From the NCBI RefSeq assembly GCF_900112355.1, contig NZ_FOLM01000008.1, positions 186,001 to 250,000 on the forward strand: a DNA stretch of 64,000 nt, given 5' to 3'. Under the pieces are notes generated by a model, which was not told the DNA's origin, searched no databases, and saw only the letters and a program-made list of their open reading frames with translations. Numbering within the stretch: the stretch's first letter is position 1; each line of letters starts with the position of its first letter. Positions 41,244 to 50,703 of the stretch are shown here, in pieces. This DNA is from Streptomyces aidingensis (GTDB lineage Bacteria; Actinomycetota; Actinomycetes; Streptomycetales; Streptomycetaceae). The position numbers and the translations under genes were made by a program.

Positions 41244-42794
41244 ATGCATCCGACCCTGGCCTCGCTGGTCCAGCACCCCGCGCTCAAGCTGGAGGTGCTG
41301 ACGGGCGGGGACTCTCTCGGGGCCGAGGTGCGCTGGGCGCATGTCAGCGAACTGGCCGACCCGGTGCCCTATCTGGAGGGCGGCGAGCTGCTGCTCACCA
41401 CCGGGGTCAAGGCCGAGGTGACCGATCCGGCGGCGATGCGCGGCTATGCCGGCCGGCTCGCCGGGGCCGGGGTCGTGGGCCTGGGCTTCGGGGTCGGCAT
41501 CTTCCATCCCGGGGTTCCCGGGGCGCTGCTGGCCGCCTGCCGGGAGGCCGGGCTGCCGCTGCTGGCGGTGCCCCGCCGTACGCCGTTCATCGCGATCAGC
41601 AAGGCGGTGTCCGCGGCGATCGCCCAGGAGCAGTACCGGGCGGTCACCGCGGGCTTCGCCGCGCAGCGCGAACTGACCCGGGCGGCGCTCTCCGCCGGCG
41701 GCCACCGGGCCCTGCTGGAGAAGCTGGCCGCGCAGGTGGACGGCTGGACCGCGCTCTACGACGCCACCGGCGCCGTGGGCGACTTCGCCCCCGCCTGGGC
41801 GGAGCGGCGGGCCGCCGCACTGGGCGAGGAGGTGCGCAGGCTGTGCCGGCGGCCGGTGCCGGCCAGTGCCGTGGTGGGTGCCGGCGCCCCGGACGGGCCG
41901 GCCGGCGACCGGGTCGAGCTGCAGCCCGTGGGCGGCGCCGCACCGCCGCGGGCGGTGCTGGCCATCGGCACCGCCGGTCCGCCGGGCACCGCCGCCCGCC
42001 ATGCCGTGCAGTCGGCGGTCAGCGTGCTGACCCTGCTCACCGAGCGGTCCCGGGCGTTGCGGGACGCCGAGCGGCGGCTCGGCGCCGCCGTGCTGCATCT
42101 GCTGCTGAGCGGCGAGCCGGAGCACGCCCGGGCCATCGCCGGGGAACTCTACGGCGGGCTGCTGGACGCGCCGCTGCGGATCGTGGTCGCCGAACCCGCG
42201 GCCGGTGCCGGCGACGACGGGCCGGCGCGGTTCCGCGCGGCGATGGAGGCGGTGGCCGCCCGCGCCGGGGAGCACCTGCTGGCGGTGCCGGACGCCGGGC
42301 GGTCGGTGCTGGTGGCGGCCGAGTCCGGGGCGGTGCTGGCGGCCTGCGCCGGGTACGCGTCGGACGGGGACGGCCGGGTGGTGCTCGGCATCTCCGGACC
42401 GGCCGGTCCGGCCTCCGCGGACACCGCCTGCCGGCAGGCGCGCCAGGCCGTGGTGATGGCCCGGCGGCGCGGCCGGACGCTGGCCCGGCACGACGAGGTG
42501 ACGGCCGGGCCGGTGCTGGCCCTGGTGGCGGACGACGCGGTGCGGGCGTTCGCGGACGGCCTGCTGCGTCCGCTGCGCGAGCACGACGCCCGGGGGCGCG
42601 GTGATCTGGTGGCCTCGCTGCGCGCCTGGCTGGGCCACCACGGGCAGTGGGACGCGGCGGCGGCCGAACTGGGCGTGCACCGCCATACGCTGCGCTACCG
42701 GATGCGCCGGGTGGAGGAACTGCTGGACCGCTCGCTGGACGACGCCGATGTCCGGATGGAGCTGTGGCTGGCCCTCAAGGCCACCGGGCCCTGA
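41244..42794 (+). CDS. PucR-family transcriptional regulator
   Basis: 516 aa. N-terminal PucR domain (PTLASLVQHPALKLEVLTGG ... WAHVSELADPVPYLEGGELL, residues 3-150), a central GGDEF-like CdaR/GGDEF region, and a C-terminal PucR HTH_30 (LVASLRAWLGHHGQWDAAA ... LGVHRHTLRYRMRRVEELL). Such regulators control purine, allantoin or GABA/polyamine catabolism. The nearby gabT and aldehyde dehydrogenases make polyamine/GABA genes its probable targets. ATG 41244 is taken over upstream in-frame codons because the domain starts there. It is convergent with the carboxypeptidase gene. Confidence 0.92.
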   Translation: MHPTLASLVQHPALKLEVLTGGDSLGAEVRWAHVSELADPVPYLEGGELLLTTGVKAEVTDPAAMRGYAGRLAGAGVVGLGFGVGIFHPGVPGALLAACREAGLPLLAVPRRTPFIAISKAVSAAIAQEQYRAVTAGFAAQRELTRAALSAGGHRALLEKLAAQVDGWTALYDATGAVGDFAPAWAERRAAALGEEVRRLCRRPVPASAVVGAGAPDGPAGDRVELQPVGGAAPPRAVLAIGTAGPPGTAARHAVQSAVSVLTLLTERSRALRDAERRLGAAVLHLLLSGEPEHARAIAGELYGGLLDAPLRIVVAEPAAGAGDDGPARFRAAMEAVAARAGEHLLAVPDAGRSVLVAAESGAVLAACAGYASDGDGRVVLGISGPAGPASADTACRQARQAVVMARRRGRTLARHDEVTAGPVLALVADDAVRAFADGLLRPLREHDARGRGDLVASLRAWLGHHGQWDAAAAELGVHRHTLRYRMRRVEELLDRSLDDADVRMELWLALKATGP

Positions 42795-42828
42795 CCCGGC
42801 CCGGCCCGGACCTGTGCCGTGGGCCCGG

Positions 42829-42873
42829 CCGGTCCCGGGCGGCGCGCCCGCGGGGGGCGCCGCCCGGGACCGG
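42829..42873. terminator. Bidirectional terminator hairpin
   Basis: A 17-bp perfect stem (42829-42845 with 42857-42873, core GGTCCCGGGCGGCGC) closes on an 11-base loop between the convergent PucR and carboxypeptidase genes. Confidence 0.85.
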
Positions 42874-42878
42874 GGGGC

Positions 42879-44231
42879 TCAGGAGGAGCACAGGGCCGGT
42901 TTGCCGATGGCCTCGTACATGCAGTCGGCGTGGTCCATCAGGATCAGCACCGCCTCACGGTTGCGCGCGGTCTCCCGGTCGATGACGCTGCCCGGCGGGT
43001 AGAAGCCGCCCGCGGAACTGCTGCGCGGATACATCTCGAAGGTGTAGGACCAGATGCCCTGGCTGCCCCACATCCAGTCGTTGATGGTGCCGTCGGTGAC
43101 ATACAGGTCGCTGGACTGCTGCGGCCGGTAGCCGTTGCTGGCGGCCATCTCCTGCCCGACCGCGGCGTAGGCGTTGCGCGCGTCCTGGTCCAGCCCCGGT
43201 GCGGTGTCGCTGTAGGTGTAGCCGTAGGGCCACAGGATCAGCTCGCTGTAGCTGTGGAAGTCGATGTGCGCCGCGACCTGCTGGCGTCCGCCGGCCACCC
43301 GGCTGCGCACGAAGTCGGTCACCACCCGGGTCTCGGGCGCGGATTCCGGCCCGCTGCCCCGGTAGGTGGCGCTGGAGGTGCTGCCCGAGGAGCCGCCGCA
43401 GCAGCCCCAGCGGTAGGCGAAGTTGCGGTTGATGTCGGTGCCGATGTACCGGGAGCCGCTGTTCGGCTGCCGGTTCTTGCGCCAGGACCGGAACACCCCC
43501 GAGTCCTGGTCGTAGACCTTGCCGTCCGGGTTGACGGAGGGGATGATCCACACCTCCCGGGTGTCGAGCAGCCGGGTCAGCCGGGCGTCCCGGCCGTACT
43601 CGGTGGCGAACTCGTCGAGCAGGTAGAGCGCCATCTCGGTGGTGAGGTGCTCGCGGGCGTGCATGTTGTGGGTGAAGAGGATCTCGGGCTCGTTCTCGTC
43701 CGTGCCGACGTTGTCGCTGACCTTCACCGCGACGATCGGCCGTCCCTGGTAGGACGTGCCGATCACCCGGCTGGACATCAGCCCGGGGTGGCGGGAGACC
43801 AGCGCGTTCACGGCGGCCATGGTCTGGCTGTAGGAGTGGTACTCCGACGGGGTGGACAGCGCGGAGGCGGCTCCGTCCGCCGCCGCTGCCGAGGGGCGGC
43901 CGGCCGGCAGTTCCTCCAGCAGATAGCCGAGCCCTTCCAGCTTCCGCGCCGTGGCGGGGTCGGCGGTGATGGTCACCGAGTGGCCGTGCACCGCGTCGAT
44001 GGCCACGCCGCCCTGCATGGCCAGGGCGGAGCGCTGGGCCGCGGAACCGACGCCGCGCACCTCGTAGCCGCGGGTGCGGTCGGTGCCGGTCCGGTCGCCG
44101 GGTGCGGCGGTGGCCTGGGCGCCGAGGGTGAGGGCGAGGGCGAGCACCAGCGTGAGCACGGCGGCGGCGCGGAGCCGCCGTCCGCGCGGCAGGCGCGCGG
44201 GGGGTGGGGCCTGGGGCAACGGGATACGCAT
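42879..44231 (-). CDS. Secreted M14-family zinc carboxypeptidase
   Basis: 450 aa. A signal peptide (RRLRAAAVLTLVLALALTLG, AxA cleavage) precedes a propeptide-like region and the M14 catalytic domain. Zinc ligands are His191 and Glu194 in FTHNMHAREHLTTE and a His in QVAAHIDFHSYSE. Catalytic Glu lies in WSYTFEMYP, and the substrate-binding Arg in DINRNFAYRWG. It would remove C-terminal amino acids from extracellular peptides. ATG 44231 follows AGGAG. A Cys-Cys-Gly-Gly segment and two C-terminal Cys could form disulfides. Complete and typical of Streptomyces carboxypeptidase-T-like enzymes. Confidence 0.93.
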   Translation of the reverse strand: MRIPLPQAPPPARLPRGRRLRAAAVLTLVLALALTLGAQATAAPGDRTGTDRTRGYEVRGVGSAAQRSALAMQGGVAIDAVHGHSVTITADPATARKLEGLGYLLEELPAGRPSAAAADGAASALSTPSEYHSYSQTMAAVNALVSRHPGLMSSRVIGTSYQGRPIVAVKVSDNVGTDENEPEILFTHNMHAREHLTTEMALYLLDEFATEYGRDARLTRLLDTREVWIIPSVNPDGKVYDQDSGVFRSWRKNRQPNSGSRYIGTDINRNFAYRWGCCGGSSGSTSSATYRGSGPESAPETRVVTDFVRSRVAGGRQQVAAHIDFHSYSELILWPYGYTYSDTAPGLDQDARNAYAAVGQEMAASNGYRPQQSSDLYVTDGTINDWMWGSQGIWSYTFEMYPRSSSAGGFYPPGSVIDRETARNREAVLILMDHADCMYEAIGKPALCSS

Positions 44232-44466
44232 CGCGTCTCCTGGGATCGTCCAGTGCGACGGGTGGGGGAATGCGCGCATGGGTGGCGCGCCGGCACATCG
44301 TTGCGTCAGTGACATGCACTGGTCAAGAATCGAAATCCAGCCACCGCGTAGTGCGGCGTCACCGCAGTGCTACGCGTCGGACAAGAGCGGGCCGCCCCCG
44401 GCGGACCTACGGTGGAGGCAGCGCGGTGGAGCGGGAGCGGGCACCGCAGGCCGGCGGGGTCCTCCT

Positions 44467-44562
44467 CCGCATACCGATCCGCATACCGATCCGCATACCG
44501 ATCCGCATACCGATCCGCATACCGATCCGCATACCGATCCGCATACCGATCCGCAGACAGAT
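44467..44562 (+). repeat. 12-bp tandem repeat array (7 exact copies plus 1 degenerate)
   Basis: CCGCATACCGAT is repeated seven times without change from 44467 to 44550, followed by CCGCAGACAGAT (44551-44562). It lies 49 bp upstream of the aldehyde dehydrogenase start, in the 380-bp gap between divergent genes. Apart from this array the gap shows only the ribosome site GGAAGGG near 44594. Confidence 0.97.
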
Positions 44563-44611
44563 CCCACCGCGCGCAGCCCCATCGGAACCCATCGGAAGGG
44601 CCGGTCACGCG

Positions 44612-46069
44612 ATGACTACAGCGACATCCCCCCACGCGTTCTGGCTCGCCGGCCGCGCGGCGACCGGCGAGGAGACCCGGGACATCACCTCGCCCTGGGA
44701 CGGCCGCACCGTCGCCACCATCTCCGTCCCCACCCCCGACCAGACCGAGCGGGCGGTGGCCGCCGCCGCGGCCGTGGCCGGCGAGTTCGCCGCCACCCCC
44801 GCCCATGTCCGGGCCGCCGCCCTGGACCACCTCGCCGCCCGGATCGGCGAACGGGCCGAGGAGATCGCCCAGCTGATCACCGATGAGAACGGCAAACCCC
44901 TGAAGTGGGCGCGCGCCGAGGTCGGCCGCTGCCGTTCGGTGTTCCGCTGGGCCGCCGACGAGGCCCGCCGCTTCAACGGCGCCGAGGGCCAGCGGCTGGA
45001 CTCCGACCCCGGCGGCGCCGGCCGGCTGGCCCTGACCCGCCGCATCCCCTACGGCCCGGTGCTCGGCATCGCGCCGTTCAACTTCCCGCTCAACCTCTGC
45101 GCCCACAAGGTGGCACCGGCCCTCGCCGTGGGCGCGCCGATCATCCTCAAGCCCGCGCCCGCCACCCCGCTCTCCGCCCTGCTGCTCGGCGGACTGCTGG
45201 CCGAGACCGACCTCCCCGAGGGGAGCTGGAGCGTGCTGCCGGTGCCGAACGAGGCCATGCCGTCGCTGGTCGGGGACGAGCGGCTGCCGGTGGTCTCCTT
45301 CACCGGCTCCGCCCCGGTCGGCTACTCCATCCTGGACTCGGTGCCGCGCAAGCGGGTCACCCTGGAACTGGGCGGCAACGGCGCCGCGGTGGTGCTGGCC
45401 GACTGGTCCTCGGACGCCGACCTGGACCGGGCCGCCCAGCGGCTGGCCGCCTTCTCCAACTACCAGGCCGGGCAGTCCTGCATCTCGGTGCAGCGGGTGA
45501 TCGTCGACGACTCCGTCCACGACCGGCTGCTGCCCCGGCTGATCGCCGCGGTGGAGGCCCAGGTCACCGGCGACCCCTCCGACCCGGCCACCGATGTCGG
45601 CCCGCTGGTCAGCGAGGAGGCGGCGGAGCGGGTGGAGAGCTGGGTCAAGGAGGCCATCGAGAGCGGCGCCACCCTGCTCACCGGCGGCTCCCGGGACGGC
45701 GCCCAGTACGCCCCGACGGTGCTCACCGACGTCTCGCCGGACACCAGGCTGGCCCGCGAGGAGGTCTTCGGCCCGGTGATGACGGTGACCCGGGTGTTCG
45801 GCGAGGAGCAGGCGTTCGCCGCCGTCAACGACTCCCGCTACGGGCTTCAGGCGGGCGTGTTCACCCATGACCTGGCCACCGCCTTCCGCGCCCAGCGCGC
45901 CCTGGAGGTGGGCGGCGTGATCATCGGCGATGTGCCCTCCTACCGGGCCGACCAGATGCCCTACGGCGGCGTCAAGCAGTCCGGCGTCGGCCGCGAGGGC
46001 GTGCGCTATGCCATGGCCGACTACACCTACGAGCGGGTCATGGTGCTCACCGGCCTCGACGCCCTCTGA
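44612..46069 (+). CDS. Aldehyde dehydrogenase family protein
   Basis: 485 aa. Catalytic Cys in NYQAGQSCISVQRV, general-base Glu in RVTLELGGNGAAVVL, and cofactor-binding IAPFNFPLNLCAHKVAPALA. The C-terminus PYGGVKQSGVGREGVRYAM is typical of the superfamily. In this neighbourhood it could oxidise succinic semialdehyde produced by GabT, but its sequence does not match the GabD branch strongly enough for a symbol; lactaldehyde or glyceraldehyde-3-phosphate types remain possible. ATG 44612 follows GGAAGGG. The frame continues upstream through the 12-bp repeats as Arg-Ile-Pro-Ile units, which are unlikely to be translated. A very strong terminator follows. Confidence 0.9.
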   Translation: MTTATSPHAFWLAGRAATGEETRDITSPWDGRTVATISVPTPDQTERAVAAAAAVAGEFAATPAHVRAAALDHLAARIGERAEEIAQLITDENGKPLKWARAEVGRCRSVFRWAADEARRFNGAEGQRLDSDPGGAGRLALTRRIPYGPVLGIAPFNFPLNLCAHKVAPALAVGAPIILKPAPATPLSALLLGGLLAETDLPEGSWSVLPVPNEAMPSLVGDERLPVVSFTGSAPVGYSILDSVPRKRVTLELGGNGAAVVLADWSSDADLDRAAQRLAAFSNYQAGQSCISVQRVIVDDSVHDRLLPRLIAAVEAQVTGDPSDPATDVGPLVSEEAAERVESWVKEAIESGATLLTGGSRDGAQYAPTVLTDVSPDTRLAREEVFGPVMTVTRVFGEEQAFAAVNDSRYGLQAGVFTHDLATAFRAQRALEVGGVIIGDVPSYRADQMPYGGVKQSGVGREGVRYAMADYTYERVMVLTGLDAL

Positions 46070-46076
46070 CGGACGG

Positions 46077-46118
46077 TGCCGTATCCGGGGTGGGGCCAGC
46101 CCCACCCCGGATACGGCA
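46077..46118 (+). terminator. Terminator hairpin, 20-bp stem
   Basis: TGCCGTATCCGGGGTGGGGC (46077-46096) pairs perfectly with 46099-46118 across only two unpaired bases, seven bases after the dehydrogenase stop. Confidence 0.88.
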
Positions 46119-46193
46119 GGTAACCGTAACGACTCGCGGCATCACTCTCCGCTAGATTCGCCCTGTGAGAGATCGATCCGAGAGGCGTGACCG

Positions 46194-47447
46194 ATGAGGT
46201 TTCCGAGCAGCGGCGGCGCGACCCGGACCCGGCTGACCGCGGCCGGGCTGGCGGCGGCCGGGGTGCTGATGACGGTGCTGGCGGGCCAGGCGGACCGGGC
46301 CACCGCCGCGGACGGGCCGGCGGGCCGCGGGGACACCCTGCGGCGCGACGCGGCGGCGGTGCGGGACGCCGGGACCAGCTCAGTGCTCGCCGAGGCCCGG
46401 GACGCCCGCGGCCGGTCCCGCACCGCCCGGGCGGGGGTGGCCGATCTGACGACCGGGGAGCCGGTGCCGTACGGCGCCTACTACCGGATCGGCAGCGACA
46501 CCAAGACCTTCACCGCCGTGCTGCTGCTGCAACTGGTGCAGGAGGGACGGGTGTCGCTCCCGGACACCGTGGAGGACCTGCTGCCCGGCCTGGTCACCGG
46601 CAACGGGAACGACGGCAGCCGGATCACCGTGCGCAATCTGCTCCAGCAGACCAGCGGGCTGCCCGACTACGACACCCTCCTCTTCGGGGACCCGCGGGAG
46701 CTGTCCGCCGAGGTCTACCGGGAGCGCCGCTTCGTCCACCGGGGGCCGGAGGACCTGCTGGCGCTCGCCCTGACCCAGCCGCCGGAGTGGCTGCCGGACG
46801 GGGACGACCCCGGCGACCCCGGGCTGCGCTGGGGCTACTCCAACACCAACTATCTGCTCGCCGGGATGATCGTGGAGAAGCTGACCGGCAATCCGTGGGA
46901 GCAGGAGGTGCACGAGCGGATCATCGAGCCGCTCGGCCTGCGCCACACCCTCACGCCGGGCAGCTCGGCCTATGTGCCGAGGCCGACCGCCACCGCCTAC
47001 ACCGTCTTCCCGGGGGACACGGAACCCACCGACACCACGGTCGGCCAGGGCGGCTGGGCGGACGGCGGCATCATCTCCACCACCGCCGACATGAACACCT
47101 TTCTGCGCGCCCTGATGGACGGCCGGCTGCTGGGCGAGGAGATGCTGGCCGCCATGCGGCGGACCGTGCCGGCGCCCGGCTGGGGCGAGGAGTCCCCCGG
47201 CGCCGAGTACGGGCTGGGCATCGCCTGGCGGCCGGTGGCGGGCGCGGACCCGGAGCGCTGCCCGGGCGGCGGCCTGTGGTTCCACGGCGGCACCTCCTTC
47301 GGCACCGTCTCCGAGACCGGGGTCGGCGGGGACGGCCGCCACTCGGCCGCCGCCGCGGCCTTCACCCTGAGCCTGGACGACCGGCAGCAGGCCCGCGCCG
47401 AGGCCGCCGTCCGGCTCATCGACAACGCCGTCTGCGGCACCGGCTGA
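46194..47447 (+). CDS. Secreted serine hydrolase, beta-lactamase/DD-peptidase family
   Basis: 417 aa. A signal peptide (RLTAAGLAAAGVLMTVLAG) precedes a class-C-type penicillin-recognising fold. Nucleophile Ser101 and Lys104 are in RIGSDTKTF (SxxK), the YxN motif is WGYSNTNYL, and HGG (WFHGGTSFG) replaces KTG near the C-terminus. Such proteins are D-alanyl-D-alanine carboxypeptidases or esterases. True beta-lactamase activity cannot be judged. ATG 46194 starts the signal peptide. Monocistronic and convergent with the GH3 gene. Confidence 0.9.
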   Translation: MRFPSSGGATRTRLTAAGLAAAGVLMTVLAGQADRATAADGPAGRGDTLRRDAAAVRDAGTSSVLAEARDARGRSRTARAGVADLTTGEPVPYGAYYRIGSDTKTFTAVLLLQLVQEGRVSLPDTVEDLLPGLVTGNGNDGSRITVRNLLQQTSGLPDYDTLLFGDPRELSAEVYRERRFVHRGPEDLLALALTQPPEWLPDGDDPGDPGLRWGYSNTNYLLAGMIVEKLTGNPWEQEVHERIIEPLGLRHTLTPGSSAYVPRPTATAYTVFPGDTEPTDTTVGQGGWADGGIISTTADMNTFLRALMDGRLLGEEMLAAMRRTVPAPGWGEESPGAEYGLGIAWRPVAGADPERCPGGGLWFHGGTSFGTVSETGVGGDGRHSAAAAAFTLSLDDRQQARAEAAVRLIDNAVCGTG

Positions 47448-47511
47448 CGGCCGGCCGAGCGGTGCCGGGGGCGCCGGGAGGGCCGGACGGTACCGCGGCG
47501 GCCGGGAGGGT

Positions 47512-47560
47512 GCCGCGGTCCGGTCCGGGGAGGACGCCAGGGGGAGGACCGGACCGCGGC
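47512..47560. terminator. Bidirectional terminator hairpin
   Basis: A 15-bp perfect stem (47512-47526, GCCGCGGTCCGGTCC, with 47546-47560) and a 19-base loop between the convergent serine hydrolase and GH3 genes. Confidence 0.8.
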
Positions 47561-47577
47561 GCGGAGTACCGTCCCGG

Positions 47578-50500
47578 TCAGCCGGACCGCCGCGCCCCCT
47601 CCGCGGCGAAACCGAGACGGGCCAGCCGGAGGGCCCCGTGCAGCCGGGCCTCCAGGTCCACCACACCCCGCACCGGCGGCCCGCTCAGCGGCACCTCGGC
47701 GGTGGTGTAGGCGTAGACGCCGCCGTCCGCGGCGAGTTCCGCCTCGGCGACCGGGCGGCCGTCGGCGAGGAGTTCGAGCCGTCCGCGGCACGCTCCGGCG
47801 CCGTCTGCGGCGTATTCCACCCGCACCGCGCCGGCGCCCTCGCCCAGGTCGCAGCGGCGGTAGTGCAGTACCGCCGGCCGCTCCCCGGCCCGGGCGGGCC
47901 GCACCGCGTCGCCCTCGGTGCGGGAGCGGTCCACCAGCTCCGCCCCCGAGTGCTCGTCGAAGGCGGAGGCGTCCAGGCCGACGGCCGCCACCGGCCGCGG
48001 CGCGGGCCGGCCGTCGCCGGGAACCGTCAGGGTGACGCTGCGCCGGATGTCCCGGCTGGAGGCACCGGCCTGGATCTCGTAGTCGCCCGGCTCCACCGTC
48101 CAGCGGGCATGGGCGACGTCCCAGAAGCCCAGCGCCTCCGACGCGTCCACGGTGAAGGTGATCCGCTCGGTGGCGCCCGGCGCCAGCCGGACCCGGCGGT
48201 AGGCGGCCAGGGCGCGGTGCGGCCGGGGCACGCTCGGCTCCACCGCCCGCACATAGAGCTGCACCACCTCCTCCCCTTCCCGCTCCCCGGTGTTGCGGAC
48301 GCTCACCCCGGCGGTCAGCACACCCTCGGCGATCCCCTCCCCGGCCAGGGTGAGGCCGTCGTAGGAGAAGGAGGTGTAGGACAGCCCGTGCCCGAACGGG
48401 AACAGCGGTTCGCCGTCGTGGTAGAGGTAGGTCAGCCGGGAGCCGATGAGGTCGTAGTCCAGCAGCTCCGGCAGGTCGGTGTCGGCCGCGTACCAGGTCT
48501 GCGGCAGCCGCCCGCCGGGCGCCCTCTCCCCGTGCAGCACCCGGGCCAGCGCGGTGCCCGCCGCCTGGCCGCCGTGCGCGGTCCACAGCAGCGCGGGCAG
48601 CCCGGCCGCGGCCTCCGGCACGGCATAGGGACCGGACGAGGTGAGCACCAGCACGGTGTTCGGATTGGCGGCGTGCGCGGCCCGCCACAGCCGGTCCTGC
48701 TGCGGCGGCAGCGCCAGTGTGGTGCGGTCCTCGGTCTCCCGGCCGTTGATGTGCGGATCGTTCCCGGCGACCACGATCACCGCGTCGGCGTCGGCGGCTG
48801 CCGCCGCCACCGCCCGGGCGCCGTCCCGCACCACCTCCCGCCGGAAGGCGGTGGGCGGCTCCTCCTCCCCGGCCAGCCGCAGGCCCTCCGGCGCGGCGGT
48901 CAGCAGCCGGCCGGTGCCCCGGTGCCGGATCAGCTCGCCGCCGTCCGGCTGCGGCACCGGCTCGAAGGTCTCCTGCACCACCCAGCCGCCGGGCTGCCGC
49001 GCCGAGGCCCGGACGAAGCCGTCCTCGGCGACGGAGAGGTAGTGCCCGTTCTCCGCGCGCAGGGTGAACACCCCGCCGCCCCAGTCGGCCAGCGCGAACT
49101 CGGCGGCCCGTGCCCGGTCGGCGGAGAGCGTCAGCGGCGGCAGATCGGTGCGGCCGGCCAGCAGGGCCGGGTCCAGCGCGCCGGTGTCGGCCCGCTCGGC
49201 CACCTCGGCGTCGGGCACGGTGAGCCAGCCCTCCGGGCAGCTCAGCCGCACCCGGTCGGTGCCCTCGGCGAAGACCACCGAGCCGGTGGCCGGGTGGTCG
49301 CGCAGCCCGGCCAGCGGGCTCACCGCGCGCAGCAGCGCGCCGCTGTACCAGTCGAGTTTGGTCTCGTCGGCCAGCGGGCCGACCACCGCCAGCCGCAGCC
49401 CGGGCGGCAGCGGCAGCAGCGGGCGGCCGGCCGGCGCGTCCGCCGGCGCCACCGGGGCGTTCTTGAGCAGCACCACGGCCGCCTCGGCGGCGCGCAGGGC
49501 CAGCGCCCGGTGGTCCGGGGTGTCGAAGGCCGCCTCGGCCGGGTCGTTCTCCGGCCGGTAGGGGTCCAGTCCGGGATCGAACTCGCCCAGCCGGAACCGC
49601 ATGGTCAGCAGCCGCCGCACCGCCCGGTCCACGTCCGGCTGCCCGATCAGCCCGCGCTTGAGCGCGCCGCGCAGCCGCTCCAGGGTCACCGAGGAGTCCT
49701 CGCCGTGGTCGGTGAAGCTGTCCACCCCGGCCCGCAGCGCCGCCGCCAGCCCTTCCTCATGGCTGTCGTGGTACTGCTCGGAGCCGGCGATGTTGCTGGG
49801 CGCGCCGGCGTCCGAGCAGACCACCAGCGGCCGGCCGGTCCACTGCCGCAGCTCGCTCTCCAGCAGCGGGGAGAGGTGGTTGGGCCGGCCGTTGACCAGG
49901 TTGTAGGCGGGCATCACGCCGGCCACCGCGCCCGCCCGGACGGGGCCGCGGAAGGCGGGCAGCTCGTACTCGTGCAGCACCCGGGCGGGCACCGAGGTGG
50001 AGGCGGTGTCCCGGCCGGTCTCGTGGTTGTGTGCCAGCCAGTGCTTGAGCACCGGGGCCGTCCGCCAGTAGTCGGGGTGGCTGCCGCGCAGGCCGCGGGT
50101 GTAGGCGGTGGCGAGGGCCGCGGTGAGCACCGGGTCCTCGGCATAGCCTTCCTCGTTGCGGCCCCACAGCGGATGGCGGAGCTGGTTGACCACCGGCGCC
50201 CAGACGTTCAGGCCCACCCTGGGGTCCTTGGCGCGCATGGCCCGCACCTCCCGGCCGACCGCCTCGCCGATCCGCCGCACCAGTTCGTCGTCCCAGGTGG
50301 CGCCGAGCCCGACGGCCTGCGGGAACACGGTGGCCGGGCCCATCCAGGCGACGCCGTGCAGGGCCTCCTGGCCGGTGCGGAAGGCGGCCAGGCCGAGCCG
50401 GTCCACGGGCGGGGCGAACTGGTGGAGCATGGCCAGCCGCTCGTCGGGGGTGAGCCGGCCGAGCAGGTCCTCGACGCGTTCGGCGACCGGCCGCAGCGGA

Positions 50501-50586
50501 TCGCGCCAGGGCGGCCGGGACTCCGGCTCCGGGCCGGGCGGGGGCTCGGGTGCGGGGGACGGGCCGGCGGTCGCGGGCGGGGTCAC
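47578..50586 (-). CDS. Glycoside hydrolase family 3 beta-glycosidase
   Basis: 1002 aa from GTG 50586, chosen for AAGGAAG eight bases upstream. GH3 core: residues ~30-330 with the nucleophile Asp259 in LVVCSDAGAPSNI and substrate site KHWLAHNHETGR, then the (alpha/beta) sandwich domain (AVVLLKNAPV ... VIVVAGNDPHINGRETEDR) and an Fn3-like domain (VSVRNTGEREGEEVVQLYV). An extra beta-trefoil-like insert (ENGHYLSVAEDGFVRASA) splits the second domain and a CBM6-like module (VRVEYAADGAGACRGRLELL) is at the C-terminus. No signal peptide, so it should cleave imported oligosaccharides. Divergent from the sugar ABC operon, sharing its LacI operators. Confidence 0.9.
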   Translation of the reverse strand: MTPPATAGPSPAPEPPPGPEPESRPPWRDPLRPVAERVEDLLGRLTPDERLAMLHQFAPPVDRLGLAAFRTGQEALHGVAWMGPATVFPQAVGLGATWDDELVRRIGEAVGREVRAMRAKDPRVGLNVWAPVVNQLRHPLWGRNEEGYAEDPVLTAALATAYTRGLRGSHPDYWRTAPVLKHWLAHNHETGRDTASTSVPARVLHEYELPAFRGPVRAGAVAGVMPAYNLVNGRPNHLSPLLESELRQWTGRPLVVCSDAGAPSNIAGSEQYHDSHEEGLAAALRAGVDSFTDHGEDSSVTLERLRGALKRGLIGQPDVDRAVRRLLTMRFRLGEFDPGLDPYRPENDPAEAAFDTPDHRALALRAAEAAVVLLKNAPVAPADAPAGRPLLPLPPGLRLAVVGPLADETKLDWYSGALLRAVSPLAGLRDHPATGSVVFAEGTDRVRLSCPEGWLTVPDAEVAERADTGALDPALLAGRTDLPPLTLSADRARAAEFALADWGGGVFTLRAENGHYLSVAEDGFVRASARQPGGWVVQETFEPVPQPDGGELIRHRGTGRLLTAAPEGLRLAGEEEPPTAFRREVVRDGARAVAAAAADADAVIVVAGNDPHINGRETEDRTTLALPPQQDRLWRAAHAANPNTVLVLTSSGPYAVPEAAAGLPALLWTAHGGQAAGTALARVLHGERAPGGRLPQTWYAADTDLPELLDYDLIGSRLTYLYHDGEPLFPFGHGLSYTSFSYDGLTLAGEGIAEGVLTAGVSVRNTGEREGEEVVQLYVRAVEPSVPRPHRALAAYRRVRLAPGATERITFTVDASEALGFWDVAHARWTVEPGDYEIQAGASSRDIRRSVTLTVPGDGRPAPRPVAAVGLDASAFDEHSGAELVDRSRTEGDAVRPARAGERPAVLHYRRCDLGEGAGAVRVEYAADGAGACRGRLELLADGRPVAEAELAADGGVYAYTTAEVPLSGPPVRGVVDLEARLHGALRLARLGFAAEGARRSG

Positions 50587-50703
50587 GTCGGAAGCTTCCT
50601 TTCGGGCCGTCCCGGTCGGCTCCGGGCCCGGGCGGGGGCCGGGGCCGGGGGAAGCCGGGAGGATCGGGGAGTCGGGCGAGAGCATGCGAGTTTGAGCGAG
50701 CGC

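Noticed and set aside
44467..44562. Tandem repeats considered as a CRISPR array
   Set aside because: The 12-bp units are contiguous with no spacers, and there are no cas genes in the window.
44204..44611. N-terminal extension of the aldehyde dehydrogenase through the repeat array
   Set aside because: It would add 136 residues including Arg-Ile-Pro-Ile repeats, foreign to the family; ATG 44612 has a good ribosome site.
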